NCBI GenBank assembly: GCA_009937635.1
Contig: JAACFF010000005.1
Coordinates: 1 to 49,912 of the forward strand
Direction: 5' to 3'
From: Chloroflexota bacterium
GTDB lineage: Bacteria > Chloroflexota > Anaerolineae > Promineifilales > Promineifilaceae
DNA length: 49,912 nt
Shown here piece by piece: positions 25,594-33,479 of the stretch. The number at the start of each line of letters is the position of its first letter. Position 1 is the stretch's first letter. The notes beneath the pieces are model-generated. The model was not told the origin of the DNA. It worked only from the letters and a program-made list of their open reading frames with translations, and did no database searches. A program made the translations under genes and the position numbers.

Positions 25594-26596
25594 AGAATGT
25601 GTTCCTCTTTGAATTCACGGTGACTTCTTTTCTCAGAGTCGAGGACTCTTCGGCGGCGAAAGCGACAGCCATGATGTGCCGGCCGAACTCGGCCGTTACG
25701 GCCGTTTCGGTGTCCTGTTCCAGGGCATTGACAAAAGCTTGCCACTCATTAACCAGAGCAGCAGCCATCCAATTCTCACCGGTAGAGCCGGGCACAAGCT
25801 GCCACTGCTCATCCCGGCCAATGAAGGCACCCCGGCTATTATCGATTCTGAGCATCCCTTTGGTACAGGTTAGCTCGGTGACAAAGGTAAAAACGCCTGT
25901 TTGGAAGCCAATGGATACGGCCGTGCCCGTCGCGCCGTTAGCATAACGCAAGAAAGCTACGCCCGTGTCATCTGCCTGCTGGTTGTGAAAACGGGTTTGC
26001 ATCTGGGCGCTGACATGTTCCACTGGAGCACCAATTAACCAGGTCAGTTGATCCAAAGCATGAACACCAATAGTCATCCACATACCGCCGCCGTAGGCTC
26101 GATCCAGGTGCCACTCACGGCGATCTGGATTCATCCATTTCTTAGACTTGGTAGCCACGCCATAAACAACTTCACCCATTTCTCCTGACTCAAGCAACTT
26201 TTTTGCGCTCTGTACGGCGGGAATGAAGTGACCGGTATGGCCAAGCATCAGCTTGACGCCAGTTTCCTTAGTACACTGAACGATGCGATCACATTCTGCC
26301 AAATTGGGGGCCATAGGCTTTTCCAGAAGGATGTGTTTCCCGGCGCGCGCGGCCGCTTCAACCACTGAAGTGTGCGTGTGGTGCGGGGTTGCGATGACGA
26401 CGGCATCTACCTCGTTATCCTTTAGCAAATCCTGGTAATCGGCATAACCCCGTCCACCAAAGCGGCTGGTAAATTCAGCCAGGGCCGTCGTGTTCCTGCG
26501 CGAAGCAGAGACAATACTGACCCCATTCACGCTGGCAATGGCCTGCGCGTGTTGTGCCGCGAATGATCCCGCACCAATAATGCCTACTTTTATCAC
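25583..26596 (-). CDS. Gfo/Idh/MocA oxidoreductase with intact EKP motif
   Basis: A 337-residue protein. Rossmann motif GIIGAGSFAAQHAQ (residues 5-18), TPHHTH at 70-75, and the catalytic EKP at 92-94 (LLEKPMAPN). The domain after residue 125 has GHTGHFIPAVQSAKKL and the active-site stretch YGGGMWMTIGVHALDQLTWL. This is a normal full-length member and should oxidise or reduce a cyclic sugar or inositol with NAD(P). It overlaps the following paralogue by 11 bp. The 77-bp gap before it holds no regulatory site I trust, only an imperfect inverted repeat around CCAGAT (26621-26664). Possible roles: 2,7-anhydro-sialic acid handling or oxidation of an amino sugar. Confidence 0.88.
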   Translation of the reverse strand: MIKVGIIGAGSFAAQHAQAIASVNGVSIVSASRRNTTALAEFTSRFGGRGYADYQDLLKDNEVDAVVIATPHHTHTSVVEAAARAGKHILLEKPMAPNLAECDRIVQCTKETGVKLMLGHTGHFIPAVQSAKKLLESGEMGEVVYGVATKSKKWMNPDRREWHLDRAYGGGMWMTIGVHALDQLTWLIGAPVEHVSAQMQTRFHNQQADDTGVAFLRYANGATGTAVSIGFQTGVFTFVTELTCTKGMLRIDNSRGAFIGRDEQWQLVPGSTGENWMAAALVNEWQAFVNALEQDTETAVTAEFGRHIMAVAFAAEESSTLRKEVTVNSKRNTFYEQ

Positions 26597-26673
26597 GATG
26601 TACTCCTTAATAGATTACCCAGATTTCGCGGATTGCAATGAAGTAAACAAAGTCTGCGGATCTGGTCTTACAA

Positions 26674-27879
26674 TCAGGCGCCACTATGGGGCAAATATGT
26701 TTTGCATCCTTCCCGGTAAAGCTCAAGGTAAGCCAGGTAATTGTCAAAGGAGATATCTGGTGGCACACTGTGGTCGACTGAAGGTAGATAACCACCGTCA
26801 GCAATCAAGGGAAGTCGCCGCTCCAGTTCCTTCCCGATGGCGTCTCTTCCTTTTGCCAGTTCGCGCTTGTCAATGCCACCAACCAGACGCATCTCACGGC
26901 CGAACTGTTGGCGCAGAGCAGCGACGTCATTGCCTGCAGCTACCTCGTTGGGGTAAACGAAATTGATGCCGCCTTCCAGCCAAAGCGGGATGAGCTTGTC
27001 TAATTTACCGTCGGAATCAACACCGATAATGTCGACGCCCCGGCTGCGCAAAGTTTCATTTACGCGCCGGTAATTAGGCACCATCAGCTTCTCGACATGT
27101 TTGGGCGAAATCAGAGGTCCATTGTTGAAGGCCATATCTTCCCACCAGGTAGCATACTCTACCGGCGCATCCATCGCCTCCAAAAAACGAGTCACTACGC
27201 ATAGGCTTAGATCAGCCAGGTGGGACATAATCTCAGATACAAGCTGCTCGTCGTCATATAACATGTACGAGAGATCGGTAAGGCCTATCCAGTTGCGGGT
27301 CTTACCAAAGAGAGAGCCCACCGTTATTTCCACTGGCCAGCGGCTGTCAGCGAGCAATTCTTGGGCTTCTACAAAATTATCTGCCCCGGGGGCGCTCTCT
27401 AGCAGAGTTTGCCCATCCAGATTGAGTTCGAAAGTCTCTCGCCCAGGGGCATCGAGGGCAAGTTTTTCTTCCTTGAAACGAGTCCAATCATGGCGATTGG
27501 CAATGGGGTAAGTCAGGTGATGGGGCATGGCGGTTTCAAAGTCCGCCCCCTTAGGCTGTTTAACTAAAGCGCCTTCGCCATCATAAAAGGTTTCGTACTC
27601 GCCATCTTCCTCGATTACAAGCTTATCACTGGGCGGCCAGACCGCCGTTTTTAGGATGATGCGAAGACTACGGTCAGCGCCAAAGAAATCATTCACCTGG
27701 GCATGGGTATTGATTTCAGTGGGCAGTCCTTCCTCATGCCAGCGGTCGATCGTGTTTTGCCAGAACTGGGTACCGGGGTCGGTGCCGAAGAAGCCAAAAG
27801 GGCGGTTCCAGTTGAACATGCGCTCTGGCTGCTCATAATTCATGACCTTGCGAAAACTTTCGCGGGGTGTCTCCATCAT
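26674..27879 (-). CDS. URO-D-family corrinoid methyltransferase (MtaA/CmuA-like)
   Basis: A 401-residue protein of the uroporphyrinogen-decarboxylase superfamily. Landmarks: an N-terminal SFRKVMNYEQPERMFNW, YATWWEDMAFNNGPLISPKH in the middle, then VDIIGVDSDGKLDKLIPLWL, and LVGGIDKRELAKG with a C-terminal DHSVPPDISFDNYLAYLELY. This DHSVPPxxSFxNY ending is shared with the protein at 33480 and marks the methyltransferase branch, not haem synthesis. Such proteins move a methyl group from a methylated substrate to a corrinoid protein. The start is ATGATG; the second ATG (27876) is better spaced from GAGAGGA. MetF lies 70 bp upstream in the same transcript. The methyl donor is unknown. Confidence 0.85.
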   Translation of the reverse strand: MMETPRESFRKVMNYEQPERMFNWNRPFGFFGTDPGTQFWQNTIDRWHEEGLPTEINTHAQVNDFFGADRSLRIILKTAVWPPSDKLVIEEDGEYETFYDGEGALVKQPKGADFETAMPHHLTYPIANRHDWTRFKEEKLALDAPGRETFELNLDGQTLLESAPGADNFVEAQELLADSRWPVEITVGSLFGKTRNWIGLTDLSYMLYDDEQLVSEIMSHLADLSLCVVTRFLEAMDAPVEYATWWEDMAFNNGPLISPKHVEKLMVPNYRRVNETLRSRGVDIIGVDSDGKLDKLIPLWLEGGINFVYPNEVAAGNDVAALRQQFGREMRLVGGIDKRELAKGRDAIGKELERRLPLIADGGYLPSVDHSVPPDISFDNYLAYLELYREGCKTYLPHSGA

Positions 27880-27949
27880 TCCTCTCTCAAGTTCGTAACG
27901 TCGGAGGGTTTATTACCTTCGCAGGGTGTATTTATCGATGACTTCCACA

Positions 27950-28963
27950 TTAGGAAGCTGTTTCCTGGCCCTTGCTTATCTTGGATCTTTGCAAAGGGCG
28001 GGCTCGAGATGCCGGATCAGACGCACCATGCCTTCTGGGGCGTGGAAATAAGCCTGCTTCCTCAATGATTTCGGCCACCAGTTCCTCTTGCCGGTAAGCC
28101 ATAACGTGGACGCCATCAATTCCCGCAATTTCTCGCACCTGTTGGATGATTTCTACACAGATGCGTTTGCCCTCAGCCCGTTTTTGCTTCTTTGGGGTCT
28201 TGCGCAACCGCTCCACCACTCTATCTGGGATGACGACGCCAGGCACCCTCGTCCTCATATACTCAGCCGCTCTCTCTGAGCGCAACGGTCCCACGCCCAC
28301 AAGAAAGTAGACAGATTCCAACAAACCCAAATCCCTTATCCTGTTCATGTACTCCCGCAAACGGGGCACATCAAAGCAATATTGAGTCTGGATAAAGTCA
28401 GCCCCCGCAGCAATTTTCTTGGCCAATCTCATCGGACGCCAATCATACGGTGGAACAAATGGATTAGCCGCTGCGCCTAAAAAAAGTCGCGGCGGTGTCG
28501 TAAGCTTTCGACCGCTTAGGAACATTCCTTCATCACGCATCATCCGCGCCGTGCGCAGAAGCTGGATCGAATCGAGGTCAAAAACGCGCTTCGCTTCCGG
28601 CTGATCCCCTACAGTGACGTCGTCACCAGTGATGCAAAGGACGTTACGCACGCCCATAGCCGCAGCTCCCAGCAAGTCACCCTGGATAGCAATGCGATTA
28701 CGGTCGCGGCAGGCAACCTGGTAGATCGGTTCATATCCGGCACGCGTCAGAAGCGCACAAATGGCCACACTGGACATATGGCAGTGGGCGCCGGAAGCAT
28801 CTACAGCATTAATGCCATCACATACGGTTGATAGAACCAACGCTGCCCGGTATACATCTTCTGGGTCGGCACTATCTGGTGCGTTCAGTTCGGCCGTTAC
28901 CGCAAACCGACCAGAGCGTAAAACGCGTTCTAACCGGCCGCCTGCTTTGAGTTCAGTATCCAT
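27950..28963 (-). CDS. metF: Methylenetetrahydrofolate reductase family protein
   Basis: A 337-residue TIM-barrel flavoprotein. The MetF core is visible: AVTAELNAP at the barrel start, DASGAHCHMSSVAICALL, VACRDRNRIAIQGDLLGAAAMG, VLCITGDDV, FLGAAANPFVPP, AAGADFIQTQYCFDV and YFLVGVGPLRSERAAEYM. It lacks the C-terminal regulatory or zinc domain of longer forms. In corrinoid demethylation clusters MetF usually runs in reverse, oxidising methyl-THF to methylene-THF so that the methyl group can enter C1 metabolism. That reading fits here, between an activase module and a URO-D methyltransferase. The C-terminal 25 residues are basic and look disordered. Confidence 0.88.
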   Translation of the reverse strand: MDTELKAGGRLERVLRSGRFAVTAELNAPDSADPEDVYRAALVLSTVCDGINAVDASGAHCHMSSVAICALLTRAGYEPIYQVACRDRNRIAIQGDLLGAAAMGVRNVLCITGDDVTVGDQPEAKRVFDLDSIQLLRTARMMRDEGMFLSGRKLTTPPRLFLGAAANPFVPPYDWRPMRLAKKIAAGADFIQTQYCFDVPRLREYMNRIRDLGLLESVYFLVGVGPLRSERAAEYMRTRVPGVVIPDRVVERLRKTPKKQKRAEGKRICVEIIQQVREIAGIDGVHVMAYRQEELVAEIIEEAGLFPRPRRHGASDPASRARPLQRSKISKGQETAS

Positions 28964-29062
28964 ATATTTCTCGTTTCTTGCTCACCTTCAGGCCATATGA
29001 TTGAAATGCTCGTCGTATTCACCCAGCCTTTCGGCAATTCACCATCAAGGCCATGCAGCATA

Positions 29063-29419
29063 TTAATCCAAGACGCCGTGCCCTCCAACTGATGATTGAC
29101 CGGTGGCTGTATCGATAGCAATTTGTAGCCATACTTGGGCATCTTCTGTGAACGTTCGAAGGCCTGTACCCAGACACGGCGCATCAACCAAAGCGTCGGG
29201 ATCGCCGTCTCGCCTTTGCCAGGCACTCATACGCCATTCTGCCATGTATTCATCAGAACCAGACTTCCCATCACGCATGAGGGCTTCGTCAATGGCCACC
29301 TGAAACCGTTGTAAAAAAGGCCGTCCCAAGCGTTTGCCCCCAGAACTTACCTTGACCTGCGCAGGTATGTCCCGCCAGTAAATCACCTGAACCTTCGTCT
29401 CATCTTGATCTTGCTCCAT
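29063..29419 (-). CDS. 'Virulence factor' domain protein of corrinoid clusters
   Basis: A 118-residue protein matching the small family called 'virulence factor' in Pfam: VIYWRDIPAQVKV, then GRPFLQRFQVAIDEALMRDGKSG, EYMAEWRMSAW and GDPDALVDA. The name is historical. These proteins repeatedly sit beside RACE activases, corrinoid proteins and MetF, so a role in corrinoid methyl transfer is likely but untested. The last 39 residues do not match the family. From about 29142 a different frame (to 28930) reads more protein-like, so a frameshift or a small overlapping gene near the 3' end is possible. It starts 15 bp after the activation-domain gene. Confidence 0.75.
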   Translation of the reverse strand: MEQDQDETKVQVIYWRDIPAQVKVSSGGKRLGRPFLQRFQVAIDEALMRDGKSGSDEYMAEWRMSAWQRRDGDPDALVDAPCLGTGLRTFTEDAQVWLQIAIDTATGQSSVGGHGVLD

Positions 29420-29434
29420 GAGTCACCATCTCAC

Positions 29435-30103
29435 CTACGAATTCCTATCAAATATCGGGATAATCAAGCTAGTCGATTGCCTGGGCATCATCACCAGTTG
29501 TTCATTGAGCGTAACACCAATTGTCTGTGCTGGTAAACGAGCAAATACTATTTGCTGCGTCTCAAGTGGCCAACGCCCCAATCCGGGCCGATAGGCGGGG
29601 CCCGCTTTTAAACCCCGTTCTTGCGCCTGGATTCTGACTGAGCTGTGTATCTGGCGGGTTATGGAGGTAATGTATGCCAAGCTTATTTCATCGATTATTA
29701 CTGCCTTTAACAAATCATTTTGTGATATCTCATCGATGTGCTCCTGTATTTGAGGCCCCAAAGTGCATAATGCTAGTACAACCGACGTTGTATCAGGTGA
29801 TAGCCACGGGGACAATTTGGGCAGTTCTGTACGTTGAAATTCACCCTGGCATGCCGCCGGCTGGGAAAGGTGTCCGGTTTCGGCGAGGACAGTGCGGTAG
29901 ATGGGTTCCATTTTCATCCGTCGCTTCCCAGTACCATAACGTTTAAGTAGCCGTTCTATTGATACGCTTGTGATGTCGAGTGACAGGTTGATTTCCACGC
30001 AATCTAAGCCCTCATTTTCAAATCGTTTGGGCGGTAACTGAAAATGCCTACTCTGCCAAAATCGATTGTCGTCCCGATCGTGGGTGTTTGCGACGTCTTC
30101 CAT
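29435..30103 (-). CDS. Cobalamin methionine-synthase activation-domain-like protein
   Basis: A stand-alone relative of the activation domain of B12-dependent methionine synthase, 222 residues from ATG 30103. The diagnostic stretch is near the C-terminus: AGPAYRPGLGRWPLETQQ followed by IGVTLNEQLVMMPRQST, corresponding to the RxSPGYGDWPL and ltesxmMxPxKS motifs of the family. Such proteins help keep or return the corrinoid to the reduced Co(I) state. The start lies inside the end of the RACE gene (56-bp overlap); a start at 30166 is possible but would overlap by 119 bp. It forms the reactivation pair with the RACE protein. Confidence 0.78.
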   Translation of the reverse strand: MEDVANTHDRDDNRFWQSRHFQLPPKRFENEGLDCVEINLSLDITSVSIERLLKRYGTGKRRMKMEPIYRTVLAETGHLSQPAACQGEFQRTELPKLSPWLSPDTTSVVLALCTLGPQIQEHIDEISQNDLLKAVIIDEISLAYITSITRQIHSSVRIQAQERGLKAGPAYRPGLGRWPLETQQIVFARLPAQTIGVTLNEQLVMMPRQSTSLIIPIFDRNS

Positions 30104-32105
30104 TGGTAGCCATGTCGATCTTCGGCGGCAGAAGATCGGCAATTTGATTAAATGAATCTGTAGCATGTGGTATGTGCAAAGCGTTCACAAATTCATCCTG
30201 GAAATCCGGGTCAACGGCCGTTTCAACGTACTGCACCTGTTCAACCAACATTTGCGCCTCAACACGTTTCTGCCGGTTCAACAGTGCGATTCTTGCCCCG
30301 TCGCCAGCCGCATTGCCCACGGCACTAATACGTTCAAGATCGCAGTCTGGCACAAGGCCCAGCAGCAATGCATGTTGGGGATCAATATAACTTCCAAATG
30401 CCCCGGCCAGGATGATCCGATCAACGAGAGCCACATTGGCCCGCTTCATCAACAATTTAACCCCAGCATAAAGGGCAGCCTTGGCCAGTTGAACATTGCG
30501 TACATCGCCTTGCGTGATGATTAGGGGCTGTTCATTAGCAGTCTGTTTATCCGTAGCCAGGATGTAAGATCCTTTTGCCCCTTCCCAGAGAAGACGTGGT
30601 GATGGGCAGCTCGGATTAAACCGGCCATCAGGACGCAGAATACCCGCCATATAAAGTTCTGCAACGACCTCAATGATTCCGGATCCGCAAATGCCCGCTA
30701 CCAGATGTTTGGGTTTTTGCTCGGGCATTGCGTCCGAGTCCAGCGTCCAACTATCGGACCAGCTTTCCTCGCCGATCACTCGAAAGCGTGGTTCTTGCGT
30801 CTCACGATCGATGCGCACCCGCTCAATCGCTCCTGGAGCCGCGCGCATACCGTGTGTTATTTGCGCCCCCTCAAAGGCAGGTCCTGTAGGGCTGGAGGCG
30901 CTGAAAAGCCAGTCGCGGTTACCCAGAACAATCTCGGCATTTGTGCCCACATCTACCAATAGAACCAATTCATCCTGCTTATGCGGTTCTTCCGCAATAA
31001 GAACACCCACGTTGTCAGCGCCAACATGCCCTGCCTCGGCCGGTAAAATGTGTACAAATGCGCCTGGGTGAAGATGAATATCCAACTCCCGTGCACGAAT
31101 GTCCATGCCATCACGATTGGCCAGGGCAAAAGGAGCGCCGCCCAATTCCCGGGGATCGATACCTAGCAATATGTGAATCATTGTCGTGTTGCCCACACAG
31201 ACCATTTCCTGAATCTGTAGTGCGCGAAGCCCTGCCGATCGTGCGGCCTTTGATGCCAATTTGTTCAAAGCATCGACAATAGCTTTTTGCATTTTACTCA
31301 AGCCATCGCGATGGGTTGTTACGTATGAAATGCGGCTCATCAAGTCTTCACCGTAAACAACCTGAGGGTTCATCATCGACTCCGTAGCCAGGATATCTCC
31401 GGTGCGCAAATTACAAAGGTGACCTGCAATTGTCGTGCTCCCAATATCGACGGCCAGTCCATAAACTCCTTCGGCGTAGCCAGGTTGTATATCGATGACA
31501 GTCTGTTCTTGCCAAATGGTAACAGTTACGGTCCAATTGCCTTTGCGGAGGGCAGCCTGTAAGCGGCGCAAGACTAAAAGATCGATGTCCAGATCAACCA
31601 AATCCCATTGGTCTGCTAAAGCATCTTGTACCCTTCCCCAATCGCCACGATGTTGCCCAAGTTCAGCTTGATCCACCTCTACGTACACCTGGCGGACGGC
31701 GGGATCTATTTCTATAACACGCTCTGTGGCAGATTTGCGAATGATCTGTTTGTGGCCCCGGCTTTCCTCAGGCACGAAAAGGAGAACATCTCCTTCAACC
31801 TGCGCTGTGCATGAAAGGCGGCAACCCTTTTTATCAAGACGCTCGAGCGTTATTTGCTCATCTCGACCGGTGGGCGAAAGGTGATTGGCAGCAGAGATGA
31901 TGTTGTGTTTTTGAAAGGAGCCCTCTTCCACCTTGATCAGACATTTATTGCAGGTGAGACGGCCGCCACAAATACTTTCGATCTCCACACCCAATTGTCG
32001 CGCTGCATCCAACACGCGCACACCATCAGCCACGAGCCCACGCCGTCCCGAGGGCATGAAGATAACTTGGTGCTTACCATGCAACGTCTGATCGCTGGAA
32101 TCCAT
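30048..32105 (-). CDS. Corrinoid reductive activase (RACE; 2Fe-2S plus ASKHA domain)
   Basis: A 685-residue RamA/DUF4445-like activase that uses ATP and low-potential electrons to reduce inactive Co(II) corrinoid protein. N-terminal 2Fe-2S ferredoxin domain with Cys46, Cys52, Cys55 and Cys99 (CX5CX2C...C). A linker and middle domain follow (to about 205). The ASKHA-type ATPase region begins GLAVDIGSTTIAGHLC and includes VCVGNTTMIHILLGIDPRELG, LLVDVGTNAEIVLG, HLVAGICGSGIIEVVAELYMAG and IILAGAFGSYIDP. I chose ATG 32105 behind AGGTAGGTG over the adjacent GTG at 32108. Upstream lies a stretch of gene fragments. It overlaps the activation-domain gene. It serves the corrinoid protein at 32792. Confidence 0.92.
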   Translation of the reverse strand: MDSSDQTLHGKHQVIFMPSGRRGLVADGVRVLDAARQLGVEIESICGGRLTCNKCLIKVEEGSFQKHNIISAANHLSPTGRDEQITLERLDKKGCRLSCTAQVEGDVLLFVPEESRGHKQIIRKSATERVIEIDPAVRQVYVEVDQAELGQHRGDWGRVQDALADQWDLVDLDIDLLVLRRLQAALRKGNWTVTVTIWQEQTVIDIQPGYAEGVYGLAVDIGSTTIAGHLCNLRTGDILATESMMNPQVVYGEDLMSRISYVTTHRDGLSKMQKAIVDALNKLASKAARSAGLRALQIQEMVCVGNTTMIHILLGIDPRELGGAPFALANRDGMDIRARELDIHLHPGAFVHILPAEAGHVGADNVGVLIAEEPHKQDELVLLVDVGTNAEIVLGNRDWLFSASSPTGPAFEGAQITHGMRAAPGAIERVRIDRETQEPRFRVIGEESWSDSWTLDSDAMPEQKPKHLVAGICGSGIIEVVAELYMAGILRPDGRFNPSCPSPRLLWEGAKGSYILATDKQTANEQPLIITQGDVRNVQLAKAALYAGVKLLMKRANVALVDRIILAGAFGSYIDPQHALLLGLVPDCDLERISAVGNAAGDGARIALLNRQKRVEAQMLVEQVQYVETAVDPDFQDEFVNALHIPHATDSFNQIADLLPPKIDMATNGRRRKHPRSGRQSILAE

Positions 32106-32112
32106 CACCTAC

Positions 32113-32280
32113 CTATTCCCTTTGGCGTCGACTTCGGCGACGCGAACGGCTTGTACCTGCACCGTTTGCGGCCGGCTTTCTGTTTGCTTTTATCCAGGCC
32201 ATACAGTTCTCATCATTTCCGGTCAGGACATCCGCGGCCATGATTGCCCGCTTCATTTCATCTTCCAGGGGGTTAGCGTC
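32113..32280 (-). pseudogene. C-terminal fragment of a methyl-THF:corrinoid methyltransferase
   Basis: A 55-codon frame with no usable upstream start: NPLEDEMKRAIMAADVLTG, then NDENCMAWIKANR, then a basic Arg-rich tail, stop at 32113. The pattern (NPL, AADVL, a D-x-x-C, an Arg tail) matches the C-terminus of pterin-binding AcsE/MtvA-type methyltransferases as I remember them. In comparable clusters that gene lies between the corrinoid protein and the activase, as here. The frame is closed by a stop 8 codons upstream, so only the end remains. Translation from its internal ATG at 32256 (46 residues) cannot be excluded. Identification by memory of family ends, not by alignment. Confidence 0.5.
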
Positions 32281-32627
32281 GTTTCTCCACTATCCCAAGT
32301 TATCATTTCCCCATCCGCAACATCTTCGATGGAAACAGCGCGATCGAGGATACTATCCGGTCGTCCAGGCTGATTAATCAAGATACCGTCAAAGCGGTAT
32401 CGTTGCTGTAATTGTACCAGCGCTTCCGCGAGTCCGTCGCTAGTGAACCAGATTTTATGAGGGGAGATATCTGTGTTCAGGAAGTAATGTCCGGAGGCAA
32501 GTTGGCACATGACCGTTTCGTTACGCAGCCACCAGAGTTTCATATTATGCCAACATTCCTGAACTGGCAGGCCTTTGATATCGCGAAAATAGATGATGCC
32601 GCCAATCAAGATTTTTTTGATAAGCCG
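32253..32627 (-). pseudogene. Internal fragment of a URO-D-family gene
   Basis: About 120 codons (IIYFRDIKGLPVQECW, LASGHYFLNTDI, GLAEALVQLQQRYRFDGILI, then AVSIEDVADGEMITWDSG) that look like the N-terminal third of a URO-D-type methyltransferase. The frame has no credible start signal and ends right where the methyltransferase-tail homology begins in another frame (about 32270). The full-length family is 330-400 residues. It overlaps the LrgB-like fragment at its 5' side. I read this as part of a rearrangement scar. Confidence 0.5.
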
Positions 32628-32787
32628 TAATTGTGGCCAAGAGCAAACCCACCAGCAATATCCCCGACGGTAAAACAGGATTTAACAATGGGATCGATCC
32701 TGTTCGTTTAAATAGCCAATCGGCCAATTGATAAATAATCAATGTCAAGACCAACCAAAGCCACCCACTCTTGCCAAAGTGCCACAC
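32545..32787 (-). pseudogene. N-terminal fragment of an LrgB/CidB-like membrane protein
   Basis: An 80-codon frame from a GTG at 32787, five bases after the corrinoid-protein stop. Residues 8-55 (WLWLVLTLIIYQLADWLF, then RTGSIPLLNPVLPSGILLVG) resemble the first 50 residues of LrgB/CidB proteins, which are about 230 residues long. After TITAY the similarity ends and the frame runs into the URO-D fragment. It is truncated and not expected to work. LrgB genes have no link to corrinoid metabolism. Confidence 0.5.
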
Positions 32788-32791
32788 TCCA

Positions 32792-33439
32792 TCAGGCGAT
32801 TCCGCTAGTTAAGGACTTAGCCAGGGTAACCGCTTGGCTGGCATCTTTGGCACAACCGTGGGCACCTATGCTTTCAGCATACTCAGACGTAACCGGCGCC
32901 CCACCGATCATGATCTTCACTTCACCATAAATCTCCGCTCGTTTGAAGGCATCCACGACCGTCCTCATCTCGGGCATCGTGGTGGTCAGCAGAGCAGAAA
33001 GCCCGACAACATCCACATTCCCGATTTCCTCGACGGCCGATACAAAGGAATCGGCGGACACATCCACGCCAAGATCATGGATTTCAAATCCGGCGCCCTC
33101 CAACATCATGCCCACCAGGTTTTTGCCAATGTCATGCATGTCGCCGCGTACGGTGCCCAAAACCACCCTACCAACTGGTTCAACGTCCGCCTCGACCAGC
33201 AGGGGGCGCAAAATGCTCAAGCCCGATTGCATCGCTCTGGCAGCTATTAGCATTTCCGGCACAAAAGCCTCCCCTTCCTCAAATAGGCGGCCGACTTCCA
33301 TCATGGCCGAAATCATGCCCTCATTCAATATAGTCTCAGCCGGAATACCTGCCTCAATTGCCTCTTGTACGTACTCTGTCGTGCCACCGGCATCCCCATT
33401 AAGGACGCTTCCGTAAATATTGTCCAACACTTCTTCCAT
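32792..33439 (-). CDS. Corrinoid (B12-binding) methyl carrier protein
   Basis: A 215-residue two-domain corrinoid protein of the MtaC/MtmC/MetH-like family. Residues 1-88 are the helical cap (GDAGGTTEYVQEAIEAGI, VGRLFEEGEAFVPEML). Residues 90-213 are the Rossmann-like B12 domain with DMHDIGKN (Asp100, His102, Gly105), whose His binds cobalt, plus GLSALLTTTM and GGAPVTSEYAESIGAHGCA. It receives the methyl group from the URO-D-type methyltransferases encoded around it. AAGGTG lies 8 nt before the ATG at 33439. It is the only corrinoid protein in the window, while three URO-D methyltransferase genes look intact, so it may be shared. Confidence 0.95.
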   Translation of the reverse strand: MEEVLDNIYGSVLNGDAGGTTEYVQEAIEAGIPAETILNEGMISAMMEVGRLFEEGEAFVPEMLIAARAMQSGLSILRPLLVEADVEPVGRVVLGTVRGDMHDIGKNLVGMMLEGAGFEIHDLGVDVSADSFVSAVEEIGNVDVVGLSALLTTTMPEMRTVVDAFKRAEIYGEVKIMIGGAPVTSEYAESIGAHGCAKDASQAVTLAKSLTSGIA

Positions 33440-33479
33440 CTATTTCACCTTTTTCTTGATTCGAGAAACAACTTTCCTC

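Noticed and set aside
26616-26673. Second operator before the Gfo/Idh genes
   Set aside because: ATCTGGTCTTACA near 26660 recalls the nan operator, but it is not palindromic, has no promoter boxes and overlaps the URO-D stop; more likely chance or a dispersed CCAGAT repeat.
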